Assembly: GCF_031987975.1 (NCBI RefSeq)
Contig: NZ_DALZYX010000001.1
Coordinates: 372,001-436,000 of the forward strand
From: Pseudescherichia sp031987975
GTDB taxonomy: Bacteria > Pseudomonadota > Gammaproteobacteria > Enterobacterales > Enterobacteriaceae
Length of the DNA: 64,000 nucleotides
Reading direction: 5' to 3'
Shown: positions 26,628 to 35,402 of the stretch, in pieces
How the letters are laid out: each line of letters opens with the position of its first letter
Numbering within the stretch: position 1 is the first letter of the stretch
Notes under the pieces: model-generated
Told to the model about the DNA's origin: nothing
Database searches by the model: none
Seen by the model: the letters and a program-made list of their open reading frames with translations, nothing else
Made by a program: the position numbers and the translations under genes

Positions 26628-28307
26628 GTGAAGATTATGAACCTTTCTGAGATTTTACCCTTTCGCGCGCTAATTGAAGCGTGCTGGAAGGAGAGATATA
26701 CCCTCCCGCGCTTCACCCGCGATCTGGTGGCAGGCGTCACCGTCGGCATTATTGCTATTCCCTTAGCGATGGCGCTGGCTATCGGCAGCGGCGTAGCACC
26801 CCAGTACGGTCTCTATACTTCGGCAGTGGCCGGGATTGTCATCGCCCTCTGCGGCGGCTCGCGTTTTAGCGTCTCCGGCCCCACGGCAGCGTTTGTGGTG
26901 ATCCTCTACCCGGTCTCACAGCAGTTTGGTCTGGCAGGCCTGTTAGTGGCCACGCTGATCTCCGGGCTGTTTTTAATTCTGTTTGGCCTCGCCCGCTTTG
27001 GTCGCCTGATCGAATACATTCCGCTTCCCGTCACGCTGGGCTTTACCGCCGGGATAGGGATCACCATTGGCACCATGCAGATAAAAGACTTTCTCGGTCT
27101 GGAGATGGCTCAGGTGCCGGAGCACTACCTACAGAAAGTTGGCGCGCTGGTGATGGCGCTGCCCTCTCTTAATCTGGGGGATGCTGCCATCGGCGTAATC
27201 ACGCTCGCGGTGCTGATACTCTGGCCGCGCCTCGGGATCCGCCTGCCGGGCCATCTTCCCGCCCTGCTGGCGGGCTGCGCGGTAATGGGGCTGGCTAAGC
27301 TGGCCGGTTTTGAGGTAGCGACTATCGGCTCACGCTTTCACTATCTGCTGGCTGACGGCACCCAGGGCAACGGTATCCCGCAGCTTCTGCCCCAGCTGGT
27401 GCTGCCGTGGCAGATGCCCGGCTCCTCTTTTACCCTGAGCTGGGCCTCCGTTCAGGCGCTACTGCCCGCCGCTTTTTCAATGGCAATGCTCGGGGCGATT
27501 GAATCCCTGCTCTGCGCGGTAGTGCTCGACGGCATGACCGGCACCCGGCATAAAGCCAATAACGAGCTGATCGGTCAGGGGCTGGGCAACCTGATTGCTC
27601 CTTTCTTCGGCGGCATTACCGCTACCGCAGCGATTGCCCGCTCGGCGGCTAACGTGCGGGCGGGCGCAACCTCGCCCGTGGCGGCCATTATTCATGCCCT
27701 GCTGGTGATCCTCGCCCTGCTGGCGCTGGCTCCTCTGCTCTCATGGCTGCCGCTGTCAGCGATGGCCGCGCTGCTGCTGATGGTGGCATGGAACATGAGC
27801 GAGGCGCACAAGGTGGTTAACCTGCTGCGGCGTGCGCCGCAGGATGACATTCTGGTGATGCTAATGTGCATGTCGCTGACGGTCCTGTTTGATATGGTTA
27901 TCGCTATCAGCGTTGGCATCGTGCTGGCGTCGCTGCTGTTTATGCGCCGCATCGCCCGTATGACGCGCCTCGCGCCAGTTAACGCCGAGGTGCCCGATGA
28001 CGTCACCGTGCTGCGGGTCATCGGGCCGCTCTTCTTCGCCGCTGCCGAAGGGCTGTTTAACGATCTGGAGACGCGCATCGCAGGCAAACGTATCGTCGTG
28101 CTGAAGTGCGACGCGGTACCGGTGCTGGATGCCGGGGGGCTGGATGCCTTCCAGCGCTTTGTAAAACGGCTGCCGGAAGGCTGTGAGCTGCGGGTTAGCA
28201 ACCTGGAGTTTCAACCCTTGCGCACGATGGCGCGCGCAGGGGTTAAGCCGATTGCCGGGCGGCTGGCGTTCTACCCCAACCGTGACGCGGCGCTGGCGGA
28301 TCTGTAA
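26628..28307 (+). CDS. dauA: SLC26A/SulP dicarboxylate transporter DauA
   Basis: Inner-membrane SulP-family carrier; in E. coli DauA (formerly YchM) takes up aerobic C4-dicarboxylates at acidic pH. 559 residues from a GTG at 26628; an ATG three codons later at 26637 is equally possible. The N-terminal membrane domain has about 12-14 helices with SGPTAAFVVILYP. A C-terminal STAS domain of about 110 residues starts near VTVLRVIGPLFFAAAEGL. It converges on the MerR gene with 3 bases between stop codons. Confidence 0.96.
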   Translation: MKIMNLSEILPFRALIEACWKERYTLPRFTRDLVAGVTVGIIAIPLAMALAIGSGVAPQYGLYTSAVAGIVIALCGGSRFSVSGPTAAFVVILYPVSQQFGLAGLLVATLISGLFLILFGLARFGRLIEYIPLPVTLGFTAGIGITIGTMQIKDFLGLEMAQVPEHYLQKVGALVMALPSLNLGDAAIGVITLAVLILWPRLGIRLPGHLPALLAGCAVMGLAKLAGFEVATIGSRFHYLLADGTQGNGIPQLLPQLVLPWQMPGSSFTLSWASVQALLPAAFSMAMLGAIESLLCAVVLDGMTGTRHKANNELIGQGLGNLIAPFFGGITATAAIARSAANVRAGATSPVAAIIHALLVILALLALAPLLSWLPLSAMAALLLMVAWNMSEAHKVVNLLRRAPQDDILVMLMCMSLTVLFDMVIAISVGIVLASLLFMRRIARMTRLAPVNAEVPDDVTVLRVIGPLFFAAAEGLFNDLETRIAGKRIVVLKCDAVPVLDAGGLDAFQRFVKRLPEGCELRVSNLEFQPLRTMARAGVKPIAGRLAFYPNRDAALADL

Positions 28308-28310
28308 TGA

Positions 28311-29351
28311 TTAGGGTGCAGCGTACCGGCGCTGCATCATTACCCCAATCGCCTGCTGTAGCCAGGCCAGTACCTCGGGGGTCATCCAGGTCCCCTTCAT
28401 TAACAGCGGCTCCTGCTGCATAGCAACGCGGAATTTCTGCTGGGTAGTTGGATCCTCTCCCGCGTAGGACTGGAAAAGTTCGAGCCAGTTCTGCGCCAGC
28501 TGCTGGCCACGTTCAGAGGCAGGATCGCACTCCTCCCGCGTGGCCTGGTGCAGCTTCGCCACCAGCTGAGGCCACTCCATCAGCCGGTCAAAATAGTGCG
28601 CCCGGGTAAAGGCTATCTCCTGTGGAGTAAGGTAACGCTGCCAGATAGCCAGCTTGCTCTCAGCAAAGGCGTGGGTAATGTAGTCGATAATCTGCGGCGT
28701 AATCCCCGTCCGCTCGCGCATCTGCGGCTCCACGCTGTGCATCTCATTAAGACGGGTCAGAAACTCCGGTTTGCCCGCCGTATCCTGCTCCAGGCGATCC
28801 ATCCAGCGGATCGCCAGATCCATCGCTTTGCTATCGCTCTCAGCAACGCTTTGCGCTATCAGCGTCTGCGCTTCCGCGACCAGCGCCGCCCAGATAGAAG
28901 CCAGCCGTTCGCCTTCGGCGGCAAACGGCAGCTGCTGTAGCTCTTCTTTAGTAAACCAGCGATCGTACATATTCATTAACTCCAGAGTCTGTAGCCAGGA
29001 CTCCAGATCCGGCTCGCTCTCCTCTTCCAGTCCCGTTCGTAGCGCGCAAAGCTGGTCGCGCAGGGTATGAACAGTACGCAACTGCCTGTCCAGCAGCGCA
29101 ATCTGCGCATCGAGCAGATCGGGAAGCGAGAGCGTATCCTGCTCCAGAAAGTCCTTGATTTCGGCAAGCTCCAGCCCCGCTTTTGCCAGCGCCTGGATCA
29201 TATGCAGACGCTGTACATCGGCAAGATTATAGAGCCGGTAGCCTGCCTCGCTTCTGGCGGAGGGCAGCAGCAGTCCGGTTTGCTCGTAGTGGTGTAGCGT
29301 GCGAACGGTGATGCCAGCGCGTTTCGCCAGCTCGCCTACCTGAATTAACAT
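28311..29351 (-). CDS. MerR-family regulator with TipAS/AlbA-type antibiotic-binding domain
   Basis: 346 residues. Residues 1-70 are a MerR winged helix (VGELAKRAGITVRTLHHYEQTGLL, YRLYNLADVQRL), and residues about 75-110 a dimerisation coil. Residues 128-346 closely resemble, from memory, AlbA of Klebsiella oxytoca, the albicidin-binding protein (MYDRWF start, LEQDTAGKPEFLTRLNEMH, LMKGTWMT). It probably acts as a drug-responsive activator that also sequesters drug. A MerR-style promoter with a 19-base spacer lies just upstream. An internal GGAG nine bases before Met128 could give a free C-terminal domain. Confidence 0.85.
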   Translation of the reverse strand: MLIQVGELAKRAGITVRTLHHYEQTGLLLPSARSEAGYRLYNLADVQRLHMIQALAKAGLELAEIKDFLEQDTLSLPDLLDAQIALLDRQLRTVHTLRDQLCALRTGLEEESEPDLESWLQTLELMNMYDRWFTKEELQQLPFAAEGERLASIWAALVAEAQTLIAQSVAESDSKAMDLAIRWMDRLEQDTAGKPEFLTRLNEMHSVEPQMRERTGITPQIIDYITHAFAESKLAIWQRYLTPQEIAFTRAHYFDRLMEWPQLVAKLHQATREECDPASERGQQLAQNWLELFQSYAGEDPTTQQKFRVAMQQEPLLMKGTWMTPEVLAWLQQAIGVMMQRRYAAP

Positions 29352-29379
29352 TGCTGCTCCTTGTCCTGACCAGTAGCGC

Positions 29380-29412
29380 CACTCTGGGGCCTTACGTTAC
29401 GTGAGGGACAAG
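29380..29412 (-). promoter_or_regulatory. MerR-type promoter/operator of the AlbA-like regulator
   Basis: On the minus strand TTGTCC and CAGAGT are separated by a 19-base spacer, the over-long spacing typical of MerR-activated promoters. The spacer holds the dyad-like CTCACGTAACGTAAG. It is about 35-60 bases upstream of the gene start, so autoregulation is likely; this is inferred from layout. Confidence 0.55.
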
Positions 29413-29428
29413 GGACTAGCAAAAAAAA

Positions 29429-29460
29429 GCGTAAAAAAAACGACTCTCATGAGTCGTTTT
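29429..29460 (-). terminator. Rho-independent terminator of ychH
   Basis: AAAACGACTC (29437-29446), a TCAT loop and GAGTCGTTTT (29451-29460) form a 10-bp stem. On the minus strand it ends in a run of eight T. Confidence 0.8.
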
Positions 29461-29472
29461 ATGAAGATGCGT

Positions 29473-29503
29473 GTAGGCCCGTGCAAGCGTAGCGCCGCCG
29501 GGC
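29473..29503. repeat. REP-like palindromic element
   Basis: GTAGGCCCGTGCAAGCG followed by AGCGCCGCCGGGC has the layout of an enterobacterial REP unit (GCCCGGCGGCGC...GGGCCTAC on the minus strand). It lies just downstream of ychH, as REP units usually do at gene ends. Confidence 0.65.
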
Positions 29504-29518
29504 GTATCCAATTAACCA

Positions 29519-29794
29519 TCAGCTATGCTTATGTTGATCCCGGCGGCAGCGTTTGTCGTAGTGGCGTACCCACCAGTACTTATCGCACACCTGTTCATGT
29601 CCACCGACGCGCGCCCCTGCCAGCCAGAGAATAGCGCCAAGGAAGATGCTGAGTATGGCCCCGTGGGCGAAGTACTGCGGCAGATTGAGCTGCGGGAGCT
29701 GATTTAAAATAGAGTAACCGACGCCAACCACCATCACCACTAACCCTAAACCCATAAGCGCATTACCGAGTCTCGATGCGTTTTTGCGTTTCAT
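29519..29794 (-). CDS. ychH: Stress-induced membrane protein YchH
   Basis: 91 residues matching E. coli YchH, with two transmembrane helices (LMGLGLVVMVVGVGYSI and GAILSIFLGAILWLAGA). The conserved tail is VCDKYWWVRHYDKRCRR. An upstream in-frame ATG at 29869 is rejected because the protein start MKRKNAS is the known one and follows a GGAGGTG ribosome site. E. coli YchH is induced by stress and in biofilms; its molecular role is unknown. Confidence 0.94.
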   Translation of the reverse strand: MKRKNASRLGNALMGLGLVVMVVGVGYSILNQLPQLNLPQYFAHGAILSIFLGAILWLAGARVGGHEQVCDKYWWVRHYDKRCRRDQHKHS

Positions 29795-30067
29795 ATGACA
29801 CCTCCGGCGTTGTGGGCTGAACGGGAAATATCCCCAATCCTTATGGGTAAAGTATAGGCAGGGTGTCATTAACGGGGTGCGGGCGGGATCACAATTACAA
29901 ACATCTTACTCACAGATCTTTACATATAAGCCACTGAACTCAATCAACTTCTAATAGTTTTCACAGGCAATTATTTCTAATTTTATCTTTCGTCCGCAGA
30001 ATTTTGTCAACGCCCGCGCTACCACGTAAACTACGCGCCAAAGAGTGAACTTTTCAGGAAAAGAGAC

Positions 30068-30652
30068 GTGACGATTAAACTGATTGTCGGCCTTGCCAAC
30101 CCGGGTGCTGAGTATGCCGCTACCCGCCATAATGCCGGCGCATGGTATGTTGACCTGCTGGCCGATCGCTACCGCGCTCCGCTGCGGGAAGAGCCTAAAT
30201 TCTTTGGCTTTACCTCACGCATTAACCTTGCGGGGGCAGATGTCCGTCTGCTCGTACCGACAACTTTTATGAACCTCAGCGGTAAAGCCGTGGCGGCAAT
30301 GGCAACCTTCTACCGCATCAACCCTGATGAGGTCCTGGTGGCCCACGACGAGCTGGATCTGCCCCCGGGCGTAGCAAAATTTAAGCTGGGCGGCGGTCAC
30401 GGCGGCCATAACGGTCTCAAAGACATCATCAGCAAGTTAGGTAATAACCCCAACTTTCACCGCTTACGGGTAGGAATTGGTCATCCGGGGGACAAAAATA
30501 AGGTTGTTGGCTTCGTGCTGGGCAAACCGCCTGCTTCCGAGCAGAAGCTGATTGATGACGCCGTTGACGAAGCGGTGCGCTGCACCGAGCTGTGGCTGAA
30601 AGAGGATCTGGTGAAAGCCACCAATCGCCTGCACGCTTTTAAGGCCCAGTAG
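30068..30652 (+). CDS. pth: Peptidyl-tRNA hydrolase
   Basis: Recycles peptidyl-tRNA released from stalled ribosomes; essential. 194 residues from a GTG start (AGGAAAAGAGAC upstream), MTIKLIVGLANPG. Catalytic His21 is in TRHNAG, and the conserved GGGHGGHNGLKDI and FHRLRVGIGHP motifs are intact. ychF follows 126 bases downstream, as in E. coli. Confidence 0.98.
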   Translation: MTIKLIVGLANPGAEYAATRHNAGAWYVDLLADRYRAPLREEPKFFGFTSRINLAGADVRLLVPTTFMNLSGKAVAAMATFYRINPDEVLVAHDELDLPPGVAKFKLGGGHGGHNGLKDIISKLGNNPNFHRLRVGIGHPGDKNKVVGFVLGKPPASEQKLIDDAVDEAVRCTELWLKEDLVKATNRLHAFKAQ

Positions 30653-30778
30653 CCCCCAGCGATGCCATTTTTGCCGCGCAGCAGGTCCGTAACGTGTATA
30701 ATAGGCTAAGTTATTAACTTTTCTGCAATCTGTTTTATCTAACAGGTTGATTATCAAGATATAAAGGTGATGTAAACC

Positions 30779-31873
30779 ATGGGATTCAAATGCGGTATCG
30801 TCGGCTTGCCGAACGTCGGTAAATCTACCCTGTTCAACGCGCTGACCAAGGCGGGCATCGAAGCTGCCAACTTCCCGTTCTGTACTATTGAACCAAACAC
30901 CGGTGTGGTGCCGATGCCGGATCCGCGCCTCGATCAGCTGGCGGAGATCGTTAAGCCGCAGCGCATTCTGCCGACCACGATGGAGTTCGTTGACATCGCC
31001 GGTCTGGTTAAAGGCGCGTCTAAAGGCGAAGGCCTGGGCAACCAGTTCCTGACCAACATCCGTGAAACCGAAGCGATCGGCCACGTGGTGCGCTGCTTTG
31101 AGAACGACAACATCATCCACGTAAACAACAAAGTGGATCCGGCTGACGATATCGACGTGATCAACACCGAGCTGGCGCTTTCCGACCTGGATACCTGCGA
31201 GCGCGCCCTGCAGCGCGTGCAGAAAAAAGCCAAAGGCGGCGATAAAGACGCGAAAGCAGAACAGGCCGCGCTGGAGAAATGCCTGCCGCAGCTGGAAAAC
31301 GCAGGCATGCTGCGGGCGCTGAAAAACCTGACGGATGAAGATAAGGCAGCCATTAAGTACCTGAGCTTCCTGACCCTGAAGCCGACCATGTACATCGCCA
31401 ACGTCAACGAAGATGGTTTCGAGAACAACCCATACCTGGACAAAGTGCGTGAAATCGCTGCTGCGGAAGGCTCTGTGGTGGTCGCCGTCTGCGCCGCCGT
31501 TGAGTCCGACATTGCCGAACTGGACGATGCCGACCGTGACGAGTTTATGGCCGAGCTGGGTCTGGAAGAGCCAGGCCTGAACCGCGTTATTCGCGCCGGT
31601 TACGAGCTGCTGAACCTGCAAACCTACTTCACCGCCGGTGTGAAAGAGGTTCGCGCCTGGACTATCCCGGTGGGCGCAACTGCGCCGCAGGCTGCGGGTA
31701 AGATCCACACCGATTTCGAGAAGGGCTTTATCCGCGCCCAGACTATCGCCTTTGAAGACTTTATTACCTATAAAGGCGAACAGGGTGCGAAAGAAGCCGG
31801 TAAGATGCGTGCAGAAGGGAAAGACTACATCGTGAAAGATGGCGATGTGATGAACTTCCTGTTTAACGTCTAA
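30779..31873 (+). CDS. ychF: Obg-family ribosome-associated ATPase YchF
   Basis: Universally conserved P-loop protein that prefers ATP to GTP and has been linked to oxidative-stress control and start-codon selection. 364 codons starting MGFKCGIVGLPNVGKSTLFNAL; G1 is GLPNVGKS. A coiled-coil insertion (EKCLPQLENAGMLRALKNL) and a C-terminal TGS domain (RAWTIPVGATAPQAAGKIH) follow. It ends the conserved block; after its terminator the gene order departs from E. coli. Confidence 0.98.
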   Translation: MGFKCGIVGLPNVGKSTLFNALTKAGIEAANFPFCTIEPNTGVVPMPDPRLDQLAEIVKPQRILPTTMEFVDIAGLVKGASKGEGLGNQFLTNIRETEAIGHVVRCFENDNIIHVNNKVDPADDIDVINTELALSDLDTCERALQRVQKKAKGGDKDAKAEQAALEKCLPQLENAGMLRALKNLTDEDKAAIKYLSFLTLKPTMYIANVNEDGFENNPYLDKVREIAAAEGSVVVAVCAAVESDIAELDDADRDEFMAELGLEEPGLNRVIRAGYELLNLQTYFTAGVKEVRAWTIPVGATAPQAAGKIHTDFEKGFIRAQTIAFEDFITYKGEQGAKEAGKMRAEGKDYIVKDGDVMNFLFNV

Positions 31874-31891
31874 CGCGTCCTGCTTTAAAGA

Positions 31892-31920
31892 AAAATCCAC
31901 GCCCCGGCGTGGATTTTTTT
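31892..31920 (+). terminator. Rho-independent terminator of ychF
   Basis: AAAATCCACGCC, a two-base CC loop and GGCGTGGATTTT form a 12-bp stem ending in a T run. Confidence 0.92.
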
Positions 31921-32022
31921 ATTTAACCGCGTAGTTGTCCATATTTGCACCTGACCCGATTTCCTTGCGGATTACAGTTTTTATAGCTGTACCGCATCTT
32001 ATATTTTAATAAGGAAATCAAC

Positions 32023-35000
32023 ATGAACGTATCTTTACCTAACGCCAGCTCGCTGGTCTTCTACTCTTTACCAAACTACGCAGGCACCTCTCTCGCTGTC
32101 GCCCACGGGCAAACCGGCATCGTCGCCTCCTCCGCGGCATCCTGGGCCGAACAATCCGTCTCCGTACCCGGCACCGATGGCATGTACCCCTTTATCTGGT
32201 CCGCCGTCGATACCGGCAACCCGGCCATGTCCTATGCCGGGCACGACGAGCAGTACCTCAAAGCCAGCCTTCCCTATATCGAAAATGCTTTCCCCTCTCC
32301 CCAGTATCCGCTGCAGTTTCTCGGCATCAACGCCTCCCTTGCCGTCCCTGTTTTTGTGCAGCTCTCCGGCGATTTCCCGGCAGAGAACTGTCTCGCCGCC
32401 ACCGCGCTCGTTCCGGCATCATCCAGCCCGGTGACGACCTTTGCTTCGTCCCGGCACGACGGCGCACTTGGATTCATTCAGCCTGTAAACGGTGCATCAA
32501 CCCTCGTTTCGCTCATGACTGGCACCCTCTCCGACGTTGACAGCACCGTGCAGTGGGCTGGCGCGGCCTCGCTGATGCTTGCATATGTTGATAACACGCT
32601 GACGATCGCCTCGGTTTCCGGACTTCCCGAGGGCTGGAATTTTGATACACCCGCCCTACAAGCCGACGGCTCCTGGCTCGTCCCGCTCTCTGCCGGTCAG
32701 GCCGTCAATACCGGCACCCTTTATACCGGCGCAAACTATACCGGCAGCAGCGAGACGTTCTCGCCGCACGAGTCGCTTCAGGCTAACTCCGGCTCCGGCT
32801 GGCTCTGGCGCTCCGTCAGGCTTGCAGATATGCCTGCGCTTCTCTACTCGTCTTTTAATCCCGTTGATGCCGCCTACGACTACACCGGCTATCAGCTCCT
32901 CCGGATGACCAGCGACACACCGGATTTTGACGCCATCTTTACCGGCAACCTTCCTGCCCAGCTGCTCGCACTCGATCGCACCGACGTTCAGATTTCCGTT
33001 AGCCTTAGCACCTCCGCAACGGATGATGCCGTGGTTGCCCTGACGCAAGCCTATCCTTCCGCCTTCTATACTGCCGTAACCCGTGGTAATACCGGCCTGC
33101 TGGCCATTCTTCCCGCCTCCGGAGCAGCGCAGAGCATCACCGTGCAGTCCGGTGTGCTAAACGCCGACGGCTCCGCCACCTTCTCTCTCTCCGGTGAGCT
33201 ATCTGTCTCGCTCAGCGAGGGCGTTCCGATTATTACTCCCGGTAGCGGACTCCCTGCTTACTGGTCATTCAGCGCACCGATTGTGCAGGCCGATGGGACC
33301 TGGCTCGTTACCCTCTCTGACGTCGCCGTTGACGAAGTGACCCTCTACAGCGAAGCAAATTATCTGGGAGAGAGCACGCAGTTGGCTAACGATGACAGTA
33401 TCCTGCTGCGCTCTCCGCTATGGCAGTGGAACTGGCAGTCAGCACGGCTTAACGGCAGTTCCCTCTTCAGCCATACCGTCGTAGCTGACCCGGACACGTT
33501 TGACTTCCGCACCTATGCCGACAGCTATGACACTGCCGACGTAGCCGATCTTTCCGCGATCTATCCCGTTATCATTCATGCTGCGACCGTTGAGGGCACG
33601 GCTCTCGGTGCGGATGAAGTGGCGATACGCATCGCCCTGCTGCCCAACGATGCCAGCAAAGCCGCGGTGGCAGTGGCCCTTCAGGCTGCTCCCTCCGGGC
33701 TGCTGATGCAACCTCTTGCCAGCGTCGCCAACGGCCTGTTTAGCGTATCCGGCGTGCTCGCCGTGCTGAACAAAGCGCAATCCCCTATTGTCCTGCCGAT
33801 GCTGGTGGGCGAGATGGATACCGTGACCGGCCTGGTGACGTGGCAGGTGTCCACAACCCTTGTCGCCAGCTGGAATGAGGAAGAGCAGCGCCCTGAGCTG
33901 GCTTTCGGGACGGAAGTCCCTGACGACTGGGTACTCTACCCGCCTCAGCCTACGGGCAATGCCGGTGAGTATCGCGCAGTACTCGGCGGTAATCTTCTGG
34001 CTCCGACTGTCATACCGCGTGGGCCGCGAGGCGTCACCTATAGCTGCTGTCCGGGCATCCTGACGGCGCTGAATGCCGATACGCTGAAACCCACAGAAGC
34101 GCTTTGGCAATATGAAGGTGAAATCACCTCTGTGCGCGCCACCTGCTTTGCCGACACTGCACCTAACCGTTCGCTGATCCTGCGCAGCGGCAAAGGCCGA
34201 CGGGCTGCAATCCTCCGTCCCGCCAACGTCGCCGGGACATGGGATACCCAGGTCAACAACAACGCCTTTGCCGCACTGACGGACAGCGGCAACCCTCAGG
34301 CCTGGGGCTACAGTAGCCACGGCGGCAGCGTTCCGGCTGACATTGCCTCACGCTCTGACCTGATCGCTTTAGCCGGAACCCGGGCTGCTTTTTCCGCTCT
34401 GACCAAAACAGGTGGTGCGGTTGCGTGGGGCAGCAGCGGAACGGGTGGTAGTATTCCGGCAGACATTGCTTCGCGTACCGATCTGGTGGACCTGGCCGGG
34501 AACTGGAACAGTTTTGCCGCCCTGACCGCCTCGGGTAGCGTGGTCGCCTGGGGAGAAGCAGAATATGGTGGTAGCGTACCGATCGAAATCGCCTCGCGAA
34601 CCGATCTGATCCGTTTGGCCAGCGGCGATATTACCTTTGCCGCATTGACTACGTCTGGCGGCGTGGTTGCCTGGGGTGACAGCGCTCGAGGTGGTGAAGT
34701 CCCAGGCAACATTGCCGCACACACCGATCTGGTCAGCCTCGCCAGCACCACGTCGGCGTTTGCTGCTCTGACCGCTTCCGGCGGCGTTGTTGCATGGGGA
34801 GATAGCGGTATTGGCGGCAAGGTCCCGGCTGAGATTGCCTCACGCAGCGACCTGCTCAGCCTGACCGGAAATCGGAACGCCTTTACGGCATTGACTGCCA
34901 GCGGTGGGGTCGTCGCCTGGGGGACATCCGGTAACGGCGGTAACGTCCCGGTTGAGATCGCCTCGCGAACCGACCTTATTGGCGTGGCTGGCAGTGCCTA

Positions 35001-35364
35001 CGCTTTCGCTGCGCTTACCGCGTCCGGTGGTGTAGTTGCGTGGGGCAATAAGGATTATGGCCAGTTTGTCCCTGACGATATTGCCTCCCGTACCGATCTG
35101 GTAAGCATTACCGGAAGCTGGGGCGCTTTTGCGGCCCTGACAGCAACAGGTAGCGTCGTTACCTGGGGTTCGACGTTAAGCGGGGCAGCTATTCCCGCTG
35201 ACGTTGCCCCCCTGTTAACCGGCGTGGTGGCACTCTACGCGAATATGAATAACTTCCTTGCCCTTAAGGCTGATAATAGCGTAGTGGTGTGGGGCGTAGA
35301 TGCTTCAGGTGATAGAGATAATATTCCCTCTTCTCTGCAAGGGAATATCTCCTATACACAATAG
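32023..35364 (+). CDS. Large mosaic protein: crystallin-like modules plus nine RCC1-like repeats
   Basis: 1113 residues; I do not recognise a named family. The start is supported by AAGGAA nine bases upstream. No signal peptide or membrane helix is seen. Residues 1 to about 640 contain three related modules of roughly 210-220 residues. Each shows a crystallin-like strand pair (FYSLPNYAGTS near 13, LYTGANYTGSS near 233, LYSEANYLGES near 441). Each ends with a variant of LPxxWxFxxPxxQADGxWLV (near 201, 410, 632). From about residue 747 there are nine tandem repeats of 41 residues, consensus AFAALTASGGVVAWG..GGxVPAEIASRTDLVSLAG, like the short RCC1-type propeller blades of bacteria. Likely a binding or structural protein; substrate and location unknown. 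Has its own terminator. Confidence 0.8.
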   Translation: MNVSLPNASSLVFYSLPNYAGTSLAVAHGQTGIVASSAASWAEQSVSVPGTDGMYPFIWSAVDTGNPAMSYAGHDEQYLKASLPYIENAFPSPQYPLQFLGINASLAVPVFVQLSGDFPAENCLAATALVPASSSPVTTFASSRHDGALGFIQPVNGASTLVSLMTGTLSDVDSTVQWAGAASLMLAYVDNTLTIASVSGLPEGWNFDTPALQADGSWLVPLSAGQAVNTGTLYTGANYTGSSETFSPHESLQANSGSGWLWRSVRLADMPALLYSSFNPVDAAYDYTGYQLLRMTSDTPDFDAIFTGNLPAQLLALDRTDVQISVSLSTSATDDAVVALTQAYPSAFYTAVTRGNTGLLAILPASGAAQSITVQSGVLNADGSATFSLSGELSVSLSEGVPIITPGSGLPAYWSFSAPIVQADGTWLVTLSDVAVDEVTLYSEANYLGESTQLANDDSILLRSPLWQWNWQSARLNGSSLFSHTVVADPDTFDFRTYADSYDTADVADLSAIYPVIIHAATVEGTALGADEVAIRIALLPNDASKAAVAVALQAAPSGLLMQPLASVANGLFSVSGVLAVLNKAQSPIVLPMLVGEMDTVTGLVTWQVSTTLVASWNEEEQRPELAFGTEVPDDWVLYPPQPTGNAGEYRAVLGGNLLAPTVIPRGPRGVTYSCCPGILTALNADTLKPTEALWQYEGEITSVRATCFADTAPNRSLILRSGKGRRAAILRPANVAGTWDTQVNNNAFAALTDSGNPQAWGYSSHGGSVPADIASRSDLIALAGTRAAFSALTKTGGAVAWGSSGTGGSIPADIASRTDLVDLAGNWNSFAALTASGSVVAWGEAEYGGSVPIEIASRTDLIRLASGDITFAALTTSGGVVAWGDSARGGEVPGNIAAHTDLVSLASTTSAFAALTASGGVVAWGDSGIGGKVPAEIASRSDLLSLTGNRNAFTALTASGGVVAWGTSGNGGNVPVEIASRTDLIGVAGSAYAFAALTASGGVVAWGNKDYGQFVPDDIASRTDLVSITGSWGAFAALTATGSVVTWGSTLSGAAIPADVAPLLTGVVALYANMNNFLALKADNSVVVWGVDASGDRDNIPSSLQGNISYTQ
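34255..35330 (+). repeat. Tandem array of nine 123-base coding repeats
   Basis: The 3' third of the gene is a head-to-tail array in which each unit encodes 41 residues. The motif AWG recurs at this interval. Units are similar but not identical at the DNA level, and the first and last two are the most divergent, which suggests older duplications. Confidence 0.85.
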
Positions 35365-35378
35365 CGTTATTCATTTAC

Positions 35379-35402
35379 GGGCGGGTTTTCCCGCCCTTTT
35401 TA
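35379..35402 (+). terminator. Rho-independent terminator of the repeat-protein gene
   Basis: GGGCGGG, a TTTT loop and CCCGCCC are followed by TTTTTA. The T run overlaps the 3' end of the converging EamA gene. Confidence 0.9.

Noticed and set aside
29519..29869. Longer version of ychH starting at 29869
   Set aside because: The added N-terminal residues are not in the known protein and would pass over the GGAGGTG ribosome site.
30464..31900. 478-codon minus-strand frame opposite pth and ychF
   Set aside because: Antisense to two essential conserved genes; the translation has no recognisable domain.
33439..34320. Minus-strand frames opposite the repeat protein (293 codons, and 170 codons at 34308-34820)
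   Set aside because: Their periodic sequence is only the mirror of the 123-base repeats in the real gene.
34255..35330. Evenly spaced repeats considered as a CRISPR or minisatellite array
   Set aside because: The 123-base period is in frame, encodes well-formed 41-residue repeats and lacks spacer/repeat structure.
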